Below, in pieces: positions 16,172 to 24,758 of a stretch of DNA of 64,000 nt. The notes below the pieces were generated by a model. The model was not told the DNA's origin, made no database searches, and was given only the letters and a program-made list of their open reading frames with translations. The first letter of the stretch is position 1. Each line of letters opens with the position of its first letter. The position numbers were made by a program, and so were the translations under genes. The stretch lies in assembly GCF_001457415.1 (NCBI RefSeq), contig NZ_LN881724.1, positions 806,001-870,000 on the forward strand, given 5' to 3'. The DNA comes from Gorillibacterium timonense (GTDB taxonomy: Bacteria > Bacillota > Bacilli > Paenibacillales > NBRC-103111).

Positions 16172-16963
16172 ATCACAACAATAGGAGAAATTATCCACGG
16201 ACTGCTAGCAGATTCGGAGACAGGAGAGACAACGGTTGACGAGCTTAACCCGGGGGGCATCGACACGGAGGCTAGCGGAATCGTGACGGCATTTACTGCT
16301 TCTCACTTCGTCATCGAGCAGGCGCTTGCATTTGGAGCCAATCTGGTCATTTCCCATGAGGGCATCTATTACAGTCACCGTGGGGATCAGGAATGGCTGA
16401 AGAAGGATCCGGTTTATTTGGATAAGGAGCGGTTGATTGGCGAAAGCGGAATTGCGATCTACCGGTTCCATGACGGGATCCACCGGTATAAGCCAGACGG
16501 GATCATGCAGGGGCTTCTTCGGGAGCTGAAATGGGAGTCGTATGTGACCGAACAGCAGCCAACGGCAGCGGTGCTGGAGTTGCCCGAAATGGAGCTTGCC
16601 GCGATTGCGGCTTATTTGAAGCGGCAGTTGAAGCTTTCCTACGTGCGGGTTGCGGGGGATTTTTCTCTACTATGCAGAAAGGTTGGCGTGTTGGCGGGTT
16701 ACAGGGGCAGCGGGGAGCTGGTCATTCCACTCCTTCAAGATAAAGATCTCGATTTGATCATCGCCGGAGAAGGGCCGGAATGGGAAGCCCCTGAATACAT
16801 CAAGGATGCCGTTCATCAAGGCAGAGGGAAAGCTTTGATCATGCTGGGTCATGCGGAAAGCGAAGCGCCTGGAATGAAGGTCCTTGCGGAACAGCTCGCT
16901 GCTCGTTACCCGGACATCCCGGTTCATTATGTGCAAGATCGTCCCATCTATCAAATTGTGTGA
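16172..16963 (+). CDS. Nif3-like dinuclear metal-centre protein, probable AUC start
   Basis: NIF3/DUF34-family protein (about 263 aa), forming toroidal oligomers with a di-metal site; proposed metal-insertion or hydrolase roles, function unproven. Metal ligands are visible: ISHEGIYYSHRG (His-x-Gly and following His), FHDGIHRY (His and Asp), GHAESE near the C-terminus. The first ATG/GTG/TTG in frame is GTG 16283, but that would remove the N-terminal helix and strand (IGEIIHGLL and EASGIVTAF) that the family requires and that are encoded intact upstream. A stop codon lies at 16154 and no ordinary start occurs between. GAAGGAGG at 16155-16162 is 9 nt from ATC ACA ACA at 16172, so an AUC start is the best reading. 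Confidence 0.75.
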   Translation: MTTIGEIIHGLLADSETGETTVDELNPGGIDTEASGIVTAFTASHFVIEQALAFGANLVISHEGIYYSHRGDQEWLKKDPVYLDKERLIGESGIAIYRFHDGIHRYKPDGIMQGLLRELKWESYVTEQQPTAAVLELPEMELAAIAAYLKRQLKLSYVRVAGDFSLLCRKVGVLAGYRGSGELVIPLLQDKDLDLIIAGEGPEWEAPEYIKDAVHQGRGKALIMLGHAESEAPGMKVLAEQLAARYPDIPVHYVQDRPIYQIV

Positions 16964-17003
16964 GACTCATCCGCATCGTTAATTGAACTGTGGAGGGAAT
17001 GTC

Positions 17004-19346
17004 ATGACGGGCAGAGTGGTGACCAAATGGAATCGGGAATGGAAGTTTGCAGAAGGGAATTATGCGGGCGCCGAGCAGGAGGGCTTTACCGATAGCGGGT
17101 GGAGGCAAGTGGACGTTCCACACGATTGGAGCATTGAAAAGCCGTTTGATCCCCACATGCCGCACGGAGGCTTTCAGGCGTGCTTGCCCCGCTGGACGGT
17201 GGGCTGGTACAGGAAGCGTTTTTTCTTGGAGGCTTCGTCCGGTCCCCCTCGCGTCTATGTCCAGTTTGACGGGGTTCATCATAATAGCGAGGTTTGGATC
17301 AATGGACATTCCGTGGGAAAACGTCCATACGGCTACGTCAGCTTTCAATATGATCTGACGCCTTATATCCGGTGGGATGCGGAAAATGTGCTGGCCGTCA
17401 AAGTGGACAATACGCCGATTCCTTCCGACCGGTGGTATTCGGGATCGGGAATCTATCGCAATGTCTGGCTCATTCGAACGAATCCGATTCATGTAGCCGA
17501 ATGGGGCACGTTCATCACCACACCGCGAATCACGCCGGAGGCGGCAATTGTGAACGCCGCCACTACGGTTGTGAGCCACAGTGAGCATGATGTGGAATGC
17601 CGCATCGTAACGGAGGTCTTCGACGAGGACGGGAAACGGGCAACGAGTATGGAGACGCGGGAGGTGCTCAAGGCTCACGAAACGAAGGAGATCCGGCAGG
17701 AAGGAGAAATCTCTAATCCTGAGCTGTGGTCACCGGAGCTGCCCGTGCTCTACCAGGCCCGAACGACGATTATATACGACGGCAAGGCGCACGATAGCTT
17801 TTCCACTACGTTTGGGATCCGGGAAATCCGATTGGATGCTTGCTCCGGTCTGTTTCTGAACGGAAAAAGGCTGAAGCTGAAGGGAGTATGCCTGCATCAC
17901 GACCTCGGCTGTCTTGGTGCCGCTTATCAGGATACCGCGATGAAACGGCGGCTGGAGACACTCAAGGAGATGGGCTGCAACGCGATCCGCTTCGCGCATA
18001 ATCCAATGGCACCCGAGCTGCTGGATCTGTGCGACCGGATGGGCTTCTTGGTGATCGATGAGATATTCGATAAATGGAAGTCTCTCTATTATGAGCATTT
18101 GTTCGATGAGTGGTGGCATAAGGATTTGGCTTCGGCGCTGATCCGGGACCGAAACCACCCTTGTGTCTTTCTGTGGAGCGTCGGCAATGAAGTGGAGAAT
18201 CAAGGGCAAGCCTCCATGCTTGCCATTCTGGATAAGCTCGTCGCGGCTTGCCATGAGCTGGACCCCACGCGGCCCGTAACCTGCGGCTTGGAGCCGCATA
18301 ACTTTCCGATCCGCTTGAGGGAAGGCTCCATCGAAGAGAAGGTGGAGCACACCAAGGAGCTGGCTCGGCATGTTGACATTCTCGGCTTAAACTATCAAGA
18401 GCAATGGTATGAAGCGTACAGGGAAGCGATGCCGGATACGCTTATCGTCGGAACGGAGACCTTCCCGTATTACCGGGGCCAAGGCAACCGGGTGAAGGGC
18501 TATGTGCCGGTGAATCCCTGGTTCGATGTCGTTCGGCACGATTACGTGATCGGGCAATTCGTCTGGGCGGGGATCGACTATTTGGGCGAATCCGTTTATC
18601 CGTCCAAAGGCTGGTCTTCGGGACTCATAGACACCTGCGGCTTCCGCAAGCCCGTCTCCTATTTACAGCAAAGCCTGTGGTCGGATCAGCCCGTCGTGCA
18701 GATCGCCGTGTTTGATGATGCCGGGAAGCAAGAGTTCAATCCACAGTGGACGATGCACTGGAAAGCGCCGGCGATGGTGGATCATTGGACTCTGCCCGAG
18801 TACGCGGGCAAGCTGCTGCGGCTTGTGACCTTTACCAACTGTGAGACTGTGGAGCTCGTCTTGAACGGGGAGTCATATGGGGTGAGAGAGCTTGCCCATT
18901 TCCCCGATCATTTGATGATCTGGCACCTCCCGTACAATCCCGGTGAGATCAAGGCGATCGGGAGAAACGGAGGCCGGATCGCTTGCGAGCACAGCCTGGC
19001 AACCGCAGGTGCAGCTTGCGGGATCATGCTGCGGGCGGATCGGCAAACGCTGCCTGCAGACGGCCAGGAGATTGCTCATATCGAAGTGACGATAGTCGAT
19101 GCCAAGGGGAATCGGGTTCCGAATCCGAATGTCGAGGTGACCGTGGAAGCAATTGGGGCGGGACGCATGATCGGAATCGACAACGGAGACTTGACCAGCG
19201 ATGAATCTTATAAAGGCAATCGGAGACGGACTCGCAACGGCAAATGCCTGGTGATCGTACAGTCGGGGCAACAGCACGGCGAACTCGTATTGAAGGCGTC
19301 CGCGGAAGGGCTGCCGGAAGAAGAAGTGAGGTGGATTGTGGAATAA
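17004..19346 (+). CDS. Glycoside hydrolase family 2 (beta-galactosidase/beta-glucuronidase type)
   Basis: A 780-residue retaining glycosidase with the GH2 plan: sugar-binding jelly roll (about 1-170, WNREWKFAEG and PHDWSIEKP motifs), immunoglobulin-like domain (about 175-280), TIM barrel (about 285-570) and C-terminal beta domains with a DUF4982/bacterial Ig-like region. The acid/base is Glu396 in VGNEVE and the nucleophile Glu485 in GTETFPYY. No signal peptide, so it is intracellular and needs imported oligosaccharides. ATG 17004 has GGAGG at 8 nt; seven extra codons upstream are unlikely. It lies 40 bp after the Nif3-like gene and may share its transcript. Substrate (galactoside, glucuronide, mannoside) cannot be fixed. 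Confidence 0.9.
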   Translation: MTGRVVTKWNREWKFAEGNYAGAEQEGFTDSGWRQVDVPHDWSIEKPFDPHMPHGGFQACLPRWTVGWYRKRFFLEASSGPPRVYVQFDGVHHNSEVWINGHSVGKRPYGYVSFQYDLTPYIRWDAENVLAVKVDNTPIPSDRWYSGSGIYRNVWLIRTNPIHVAEWGTFITTPRITPEAAIVNAATTVVSHSEHDVECRIVTEVFDEDGKRATSMETREVLKAHETKEIRQEGEISNPELWSPELPVLYQARTTIIYDGKAHDSFSTTFGIREIRLDACSGLFLNGKRLKLKGVCLHHDLGCLGAAYQDTAMKRRLETLKEMGCNAIRFAHNPMAPELLDLCDRMGFLVIDEIFDKWKSLYYEHLFDEWWHKDLASALIRDRNHPCVFLWSVGNEVENQGQASMLAILDKLVAACHELDPTRPVTCGLEPHNFPIRLREGSIEEKVEHTKELARHVDILGLNYQEQWYEAYREAMPDTLIVGTETFPYYRGQGNRVKGYVPVNPWFDVVRHDYVIGQFVWAGIDYLGESVYPSKGWSSGLIDTCGFRKPVSYLQQSLWSDQPVVQIAVFDDAGKQEFNPQWTMHWKAPAMVDHWTLPEYAGKLLRLVTFTNCETVELVLNGESYGVRELAHFPDHLMIWHLPYNPGEIKAIGRNGGRIACEHSLATAGAACGIMLRADRQTLPADGQEIAHIEVTIVDAKGNRVPNPNVEVTVEAIGAGRMIGIDNGDLTSDESYKGNRRRTRNGKCLVIVQSGQQHGELVLKASAEGLPEEEVRWIVE

Positions 19347-19396
19347 TCGTAAGCGTTTTATTGCTTTTGTACTCCGATGAAAGCCGATAAGTTGAC

Positions 19397-19425
19397 TTGT
19401 CAAAGCGGGACGCATCCCCTATACT
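19397..19425 (+). promoter_or_regulatory. Sigma-A promoter of the cobalamin operon
   Basis: TTGTCA (19397-19402), a 17-bp spacer and TATACT (19420-19425), about 50 bp before the riboswitch. Confidence 0.75.
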
Positions 19426-19471
19426 TTTGGACGGAGAGCATTCTGCTGGAACCGAAAGATCCATCGAGTCG

Positions 19472-19635
19472 CCAGGTGCCTGCCCCCATTGGGAGCGGGT
19501 TAAAAGGGAAGCCGGTGTAAATCCGGCACGGTCGCGCCACTGTAATTCGGGAAATCATCCCCAGCATGCCACTGTCATACGTGACGGGAAGGCGGGGATG
19601 GTGCTTGACCCGTGAGTCAGGAGACCTGCCTAGCG
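19472..19635 (+). ncRNA. Cobalamin (AdoCbl) riboswitch
   Basis: The conserved core is complete: GGTGCC near the 5' end, TTAAAAGGGAAGCCGGTG, AAATCCGGCACGGTCGCG followed by CCACTGT, and the B12 box AGTCAGGAGACCTGCC at 19615-19630. It precedes btuF and a downstream hairpin terminator, so binding of adenosylcobalamin should favour termination and shut off uptake and salvage genes. Confidence 0.97.
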
Positions 19636-19715
19636 GACATAAGCTGACGAAATCCTTCGCGGAAAAGGATTCGGCTAACCGGAGTATGACGACTGTTATG
19701 CTGCCTGTATGCTGA

Positions 19716-19745
19716 CCCCTGCCCGCTTGCGGACGGGGGATTTTT
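19716..19745 (+). terminator. Riboswitch expression-platform terminator
   Basis: An 11-bp GC-rich stem with one mismatch (19716-19726 with 19729-19739), a 2-nt nominal loop and TTTTT. It lies between the riboswitch aptamer and btuF and is probably the regulated terminator. Confidence 0.85.
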
Positions 19746-19808
19746 CGTTCTAGCGTGGAAGAACCGGAAGCGGATCATGCCTCACTTGGGAGGAAAAGAG
19801 GAGAGGGA

Positions 19809-20849
19809 ATGAAGAACACCATGCAAATGGTATCGGGGAACGACAAAAAGAGATGGAAACGGCTTGGAGCGATGGGGCTCGCCTTGATGCTCGCCGTGAG
19901 CCTGGCTGCATGCGGCAGCAAGAGTGAAGAAGGAGCCAGCGCATCGCCGCAGGCGTCCGCATCCACGGCGCCTTCGGCATCGGTTGCTCCTGCAACGCCT
20001 GCAAGCTCGGTTGCACCTGCCGCGGCGGAAACGGTATATCCGCTGACCGTCAAGGATGCCACGGGCACGGATGTGGTGCTGAATGCGGAGCCTAAGCGGA
20101 TTGTGACCATCGCTCCGAGCGAAACGGAAACGGCTTTTGCCGTCGGCGCAGGAGATCGGGTAATGGGGGTTGACCAATTCAGCGATTATCCGAAGGAAGC
20201 TGCCGAGAAGACCAAGATCGGCGACATGAACACCAACGTTGAAGCTGTACTCGCGCTTAAGCCCGATCTCGTGCTGGCTCACAGCGGCCTGCAGCTCGAC
20301 GTCATCAACAAGCTGCGCGAGCTGAAGGTTACGGTTTATGCCGGTGATCCGAAGACGCTGGATCAGGTCATTGAACATGTGCAAACGGTCGGTACGCTCT
20401 TGAACGCGCAGGCACAAGCGGAACAGGTGACGATCAAAATGAAGGCGGACCGCGATCGCGTCGTAGCGGCGGTCAAGGATGCGCCGAAGAAAAAGGTATA
20501 CCTCGAATTCTCGCCGGGCTGGAGCGTCGGGAAGGGCGAGTTTTTGGACGAACTGTTGACGCTGGCCGGAGGAACGAATGTGGCCGGGGATCAAAAGGGA
20601 TGGTTTGAAATCAATGCGGAATCCATCATCAAGTCCAATCCGGAAGTCATTCTCTATGGAACGGATGCGTATACGGGCAACACCATCTATGATGAAATTC
20701 TGAAACGCCCAGGCTTCTCTGCTCTGGACGCCGTGAAGAACAAGGAGATTCATCCGGTCGATTCCAATCTGGTGACGCGGGTAGGCCCGCGCCTGACGGA
20801 TGGCCTCGTCGAGATTGCCAAAGCGGTTCATCCCGATTTGGTGAAATAA
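19809..20849 (+). CDS. btuF: Cobalamin ABC transporter substrate-binding lipoprotein
   Basis: A 346-residue class III periplasmic-binding-type lipoprotein. Signal peptide ending in LAVSLAAC (lipid-modified Cys35), then an Ala/Ser/Pro linker (to about 75), then the PeripBP_2 fold: RIVTIAPSETETAFAVGAG, KPDLVLAHSG and GGTNVAGD motifs. The fold is shared with siderophore receptors; assignment to B12 rests on the cobalamin riboswitch upstream and the cob genes downstream. ATG 19809 has GGAGAGGGA right upstream; the longer frame to 19755 overlaps the terminator region and has no ribosome binding site. One base separates it from btuC. Confidence 0.93.
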   Translation: MKNTMQMVSGNDKKRWKRLGAMGLALMLAVSLAACGSKSEEGASASPQASASTAPSASVAPATPASSVAPAAAETVYPLTVKDATGTDVVLNAEPKRIVTIAPSETETAFAVGAGDRVMGVDQFSDYPKEAAEKTKIGDMNTNVEAVLALKPDLVLAHSGLQLDVINKLRELKVTVYAGDPKTLDQVIEHVQTVGTLLNAQAQAEQVTIKMKADRDRVVAAVKDAPKKKVYLEFSPGWSVGKGEFLDELLTLAGGTNVAGDQKGWFEINAESIIKSNPEVILYGTDAYTGNTIYDEILKRPGFSALDAVKNKEIHPVDSNLVTRVGPRLTDGLVEIAKAVHPDLVK

Positions 20850-20850
20850 G

Positions 20851-21882
20851 ATGCGCAAATCGTGGGTTTATGGAGGAGGCTTCGGCCTTCTCCTGCTTGT
20901 TTCCGTGGTCATCTGCCTGTCGGTAGGATCTGCGCATGTGCCGCTTGCGGAAGTCTGGGGGATTCTCCTTCACCGCATTCCCGGAATCGGACCCAAGCTT
21001 GTTTCGGCTCCTGATCCCGCCTTCGCGACGATCGTAGCGGATGTCCGGCTGCCGAGGGTGGCGCTTGCCATGCTGGTTGGTGCGTCCCTTGCCGTAGCCG
21101 GAGCGGGCTTTCAGGCGGTTCTCCGAAATCCGCTCGCTGATCCCTATACGCTTGGAGTCGCTTCAGGCGCTTCTGCAGGCGCGGCCTTTGCTATTCTATC
21201 CGGAATGCGGCTGGCGCTTGGCATGTGGAGCGTTCCGGGGGCGGCCTTTCTCATGGGCCTCCTCACGCTCCTGCTGGTATACACGCTTGCGGGGCGCGGC
21301 GGGCGCAGGAACATTGAGACCTTGATCCTGGCAGGGGTCATCGTGCAGGCTTTCTTCGGCGCTTTCGTCTCGCTGATGATTTCCCTCTCGCATGGGGTCG
21401 TCAACGAAATCGTCTTTTGGCTGATGGGAAGCGTTGCGCTGAGGGGCTGGGAGTATTCCGGGCTGCTGCTGCCGCTCCTGATCGGGGTGCTGGCGATCCT
21501 GATCGCGTACAGCCGACAGCTGAACCTGTTTGCCCTCGGCGAACGACATGCCTCGCATATGGGGGCGAATGTCAACCGAACGAAGCTGATCGTGCTCGGA
21601 GCAAGCACCCTCTTGACGGCGGGCGCGGTCTCGGTTGCCGGAACCATCGGGTTCGTCGGGCTGGTCGTTCCTCATCTGGTCCGGCTCCTGGCAGGGCCGG
21701 ACAACCGCCTGCTGATCCCCGTCTCCGCACTAGCAGGAGCGAGCTACGTGCTCTGGGCGGATACGCTCGCCCGGCTTGCTCTCGGCAATCAGGAGATCCC
21801 GCTCGGCGTCGTTACCGCGCTGATCGGGACGCCGTTTTTTGCTTACTTGCTGCTCAAACGGAAACGGACTGCGGAGGGATGA
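20851..21882 (+). CDS. btuC: FecCD/BtuC family ABC permease
   Basis: A 343-residue permease with about ten helices. It shows the FecCD signature: RLPRVALAMLVGASLAVAG near residue 65, NPLADPYTLGVASGA near 90, and GTIGFVGLVVPHLVRLL near 265, the coupling helix region that contacts the ATPase. In this operon it should form the membrane channel for cobalamin/cobinamide, with BtuF delivering substrate. It starts 1 bp after btuF, so the two are translationally coupled. The next gene starts 4 bp after its stop. Confidence 0.93.
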   Translation: MRKSWVYGGGFGLLLLVSVVICLSVGSAHVPLAEVWGILLHRIPGIGPKLVSAPDPAFATIVADVRLPRVALAMLVGASLAVAGAGFQAVLRNPLADPYTLGVASGASAGAAFAILSGMRLALGMWSVPGAAFLMGLLTLLLVYTLAGRGGRRNIETLILAGVIVQAFFGAFVSLMISLSHGVVNEIVFWLMGSVALRGWEYSGLLLPLLIGVLAILIAYSRQLNLFALGERHASHMGANVNRTKLIVLGASTLLTAGAVSVAGTIGFVGLVVPHLVRLLAGPDNRLLIPVSALAGASYVLWADTLARLALGNQEIPLGVVTALIGTPFFAYLLLKRKRTAEG

Positions 21883-21886
21883 GCGG

Positions 21887-22678
21887 ATGATACGAGTAAA
21901 CGAGGCAACCCTCCGACTTGGGGACCGCGAGGTGCTGCGAAGCCTGAACTTAACCGTCGAGGACGGCTGCTTCTACGGGATCATCGGTCCCAATGGCGGC
22001 GGCAAATCCACGCTCTTGCGCCTTCTGTCAGGCGTGCTTCGCCCGGATTCGGGTGCGGTGGAGATCGACGGCCGGGCGGCGGCGGATTATCCGCGCAAGG
22101 AGCTGGCTCGCAAGCTGGCGGTCCTTCCCCAGGAAGGCGTGGCGGCGCCCGGATTCACCGTGCGCGAGGTATTGGAGATGGGGCGGTATCCGTATCAGGA
22201 TTGGTTCGGGCAAGAGCCGAATGATCCAAGCGCGCTTCTGGCGGTGGTGATGGAACGCTTGTCGTTGAACGCCCTTGCGGATCGAGAAATCGACAGCTTG
22301 AGCGGAGGTGAGCGGCAGCGAGTCGCCCTCGGGAAGACGATGGTGCAGGAGCCGCGTCTGCTGCTCCTCGACGAGCCGACTACCTTCCTGGATATCGGCC
22401 ATCAGGTGGAGCTGATGGATTATATCCGCGAATGGCAAACCGCTTCGAAGCTGACTGTGGTTGCCGTGCTGCACGACCTCAATCTGGCCGCTCAGTATTG
22501 CGACCGCCTGCTGCTCCTGCACGATGGCCGCTCGGAGGGAGAAGGGGCACCGTCCGAGCTGATCGATGCGGACCGCATTGAGCGGGTGTACGGGACGCGG
22601 CCGCTCGTGTTGGCCCACCCCGTCAGCGGAGTGCCGCAGCTCTTGCTGCAAGCAGCCGGCGGGAAAGATCGCCGGTGA
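21887..22678 (+). CDS. btuD: Cobalamin ABC transporter ATP-binding protein
   Basis: A 263-residue ABC ATPase of the FepC/BtuD type. Walker A GPNGGGKST near 35, Q-loop PQEGVAAPGF near 83, signature LSGGERQR near 140, Walker B LLLLDEPT near 160, H-loop VLHDLNLA near 193. ATG 21887 has GGAGG 9 nt upstream; a frame extension to 21839 lies inside btuC. It completes the btuF-btuC-btuD importer controlled by the riboswitch. cobT follows after about 115 bp, with no terminator visible. Confidence 0.93.
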   Translation: MIRVNEATLRLGDREVLRSLNLTVEDGCFYGIIGPNGGGKSTLLRLLSGVLRPDSGAVEIDGRAAADYPRKELARKLAVLPQEGVAAPGFTVREVLEMGRYPYQDWFGQEPNDPSALLAVVMERLSLNALADREIDSLSGGERQRVALGKTMVQEPRLLLLDEPTTFLDIGHQVELMDYIREWQTASKLTVVAVLHDLNLAAQYCDRLLLLHDGRSEGEGAPSELIDADRIERVYGTRPLVLAHPVSGVPQLLLQAAGGKDRR

Positions 22679-22793
22679 TTCTGCACCAGAGGGCGGGAAG
22701 TGATTCTGTAACGGTTGTTAGGAAAGAAGGAAAGGGACAAGACTGGAGCGAATCGATACGGAGAAGGATTATGAAAGCGGGGAGAACGAGCGT

Positions 22794-23852
22794 ATGGCAA
22801 CTTTGGATGAGATGATCGGCAGGGTCATGCCGCTGGACGCAGAAGCCATTGAGGAGGCCAAGCGTCGGCTGGACAGCTTGACCAAGCCTCCGGGAAGCCT
22901 AGGCAAGCTGGAAAAGCTCGTCTGGCAGACAGCTGGCGTGACCGGAGAAGTAACACCGGATCTGACGAAGAAAGCCGTCATCGTGATGGCGGGGGATCAC
23001 GGCGTCACGGAGGAGGGCATCAGCGCGTTCCCGTCGGAGGTGACGCAGCAGATGGTGATGAACTTCCTCGCGGGAGGAGCTGCGGTGAACGTGCTCGCCC
23101 GGCAGGCCGGAGCGGAGGTGCTCTGCGTCGATATCGGCGTGGATGCGGAGCTCTCGCATCCCGACCTCATCCAGCGCAAGATCCGCCGCGGAGCCGGAAA
23201 CATCGCGCGCGGACCGGCGATGAGCCGCGCGGAAGCGGAAGCGGCCATTCGCGCGGGGTATGAGCTGGTGGCGGAGCGTGCGGCCGCAGGCTGCCGCGTG
23301 TTCGCCACCGGTGAGATGGGCATCGGCAACACGACGCCGAGCGCCGCCGTCTTCATGGCGCTGACGGGAGTCAGCGCGCAGGAAGCGGTCGGCCGCGGCA
23401 CGGGCATCGACGATGCCGGGCTCGCCCGCAAGCGCCGCGTGGTGGAGCAGGCGCTTGCGGTCAATGCGCCGAGCGCGGAGGACCCGCTCGGCGTGCTTGC
23501 GGCGGTCGGCGGCCTGGAGCTGGCCGGACTCGCCGGGGTCATCCTCGGCGCCGCCGCGCATCGAAGCCTCGTCGTGATCGACGGCTTCATCTCCTCGGCT
23601 GCCGCGCTCGCTGCCGTGCGCCTCTGCCCGGCGGCGCACGACTACATCATCGCCTCGCATGTGTCCGAGGAGCGCGGCCATGCCCGGCTGCTCGCCGAGC
23701 TCGGCCTCTCGCCGATGCTCGACCTCCACATGCGGCTTGGGGAAGGCACCGGCGCTGTGCTGGCGTTCCATCTGCTCGATGCCGCCGAGCGGATCATCCG
23801 GGAGATGGCGACCTTCGAGAGTGCCGGAATCTCCGGAGCCCGGGAGGAATAG
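22794..23852 (+). CDS. cobT: Nicotinate-nucleotide--dimethylbenzimidazole phosphoribosyltransferase
   Basis: CobT makes alpha-ribazole phosphate from nicotinate mononucleotide and dimethylbenzimidazole for assembly of the lower loop of cobalamin. The 352-residue protein carries the family signatures TKPPGSLGKLE near 30, MAGDHGVTEEG near 66 with the nucleotide-binding loop, GEMGIGNTTPSA near 176 and the C-terminal RLGEGTGAVLAF containing the catalytic Glu. ATG 22794 is preceded by a weak GGGGAGAACGAGC. The 2-bp gap to cobU shows an operon. Codon use here is strongly GC-biased, which creates long spurious antisense frames. Confidence 0.96.
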   Translation: MATLDEMIGRVMPLDAEAIEEAKRRLDSLTKPPGSLGKLEKLVWQTAGVTGEVTPDLTKKAVIVMAGDHGVTEEGISAFPSEVTQQMVMNFLAGGAAVNVLARQAGAEVLCVDIGVDAELSHPDLIQRKIRRGAGNIARGPAMSRAEAEAAIRAGYELVAERAAAGCRVFATGEMGIGNTTPSAAVFMALTGVSAQEAVGRGTGIDDAGLARKRRVVEQALAVNAPSAEDPLGVLAAVGGLELAGLAGVILGAAAHRSLVVIDGFISSAAALAAVRLCPAAHDYIIASHVSEERGHARLLAELGLSPMLDLHMRLGEGTGAVLAFHLLDAAERIIREMATFESAGISGAREE

Positions 23853-23854
23853 CG

Positions 23855-24529
23855 ATGGTCATCTTCATCACGGGAGGAGCGCGAAGCGGCAAGAGCCGCT
23901 TCGCGGAAGCTTGCGCCGCCCGCCTCGCTTCCTCCGGGGAGTACATCGCCACCGCGCAGCTGTATGATCGCGAGATGGAGGAGCGCGCGCGGATGCATCA
24001 GGACCGGCGCACCGCATCCGGCTTCGCCTGGCGGGTTCATGAGGAGCCCTACGAGCTGGCCGCCCTCCTTCGGAAGTGGAGCGCAGACTCGGGCTTGGGC
24101 TCGGAGAGCTCCGTGGACATGCCCGATCAGACGGCGATTGGCACGGATGCCTTCGCGAAATCGGAAGCTACCACGGATGCGGAAGCCAGGACCGATCTTG
24201 GCCATTCTCGCGTGATTCTCATCGATTGTCTTACGCTCTGGCTGTCCAATTGGCTGCTGAGGCTAGAGGGCGAGAACCGACTCGATGAATTGGAAGACCG
24301 AATCGAGGAGTTGTGCTCCGCGCTCGAAGGCTGTCCGTATCCCGTTCTCGCCGTCTCCAATGAAGTGGGAGACGGAATCGTACCGGAATATCCGCTCGGT
24401 CGTCTGTTCCGCGATTATGCGGGACTGCTCAACCAAAGAGTGGCACGGCTTAGTAATCGTGCCTTTCTCGTCACCGCCGGAATACCCGTCGATCTCAAGC
24501 GGCTGGAATTCCGCTTGGATGAGCTATGA
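23855..24529 (+). CDS. cobU: Bifunctional adenosylcobinamide kinase/guanylyltransferase
   Basis: CobU phosphorylates adenosylcobinamide and transfers GMP to it. P-loop TGGARSGKS at residues 6-14; YIATAQ and the HQDRR segment with the guanylylated His near residues 32-51; DCLTLWLSN near 117; SNEVGDGIVPEYPLGRLFRD near 166. The total, 224 aa, is longer than the usual ~180: a Ser/Asp/Ala-rich insertion of about 40 residues (roughly 75-112) separates the RRTASGFAWRVHEEP region from the DCLTLW strand. The insertion looks flexible and away from the active site. It is coupled to cobT. Confidence 0.94.
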   Translation: MVIFITGGARSGKSRFAEACAARLASSGEYIATAQLYDREMEERARMHQDRRTASGFAWRVHEEPYELAALLRKWSADSGLGSESSVDMPDQTAIGTDAFAKSEATTDAEARTDLGHSRVILIDCLTLWLSNWLLRLEGENRLDELEDRIEELCSALEGCPYPVLAVSNEVGDGIVPEYPLGRLFRDYAGLLNQRVARLSNRAFLVTAGIPVDLKRLEFRLDEL

Positions 24530-24758
24530 CGAGGGAAGGACAGCGAATGTACCATCCGCCTCGACCCCTTTTGCTGCTTTCTTGACGAAAGCAGCGTTAT
24601 GCGATACCGTGAATTCGCATCATGAACGGCCTTGGCCTAATCGGCACGGCACCCTCTCGACGTGGCTGCCGTCCTGATTCGACCATGCTCTTTTTCTTGA
24701 AAGAGTCCGGGGATTCGCGTTATCGCATAACTCAATATCCAAACGGAAGTGACCTCAC

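Noticed and set aside
19782..20858. 358-codon frame antisense to btuF
   Set aside because: Overlaps a clear lipoprotein gene behind a riboswitch; low-complexity Arg/His/Ile product, no ribosome binding site.
22899..23771. 290-codon frame antisense to cobT
   Set aside because: Composition artefact in a very GC-rich gene; product is Arg/Gly/His/Ala-rich.
24530..24758. Possible small gene between cobU and cobS
   Set aside because: Only short frames without ribosome binding sites; the segment seems to be a spacer.
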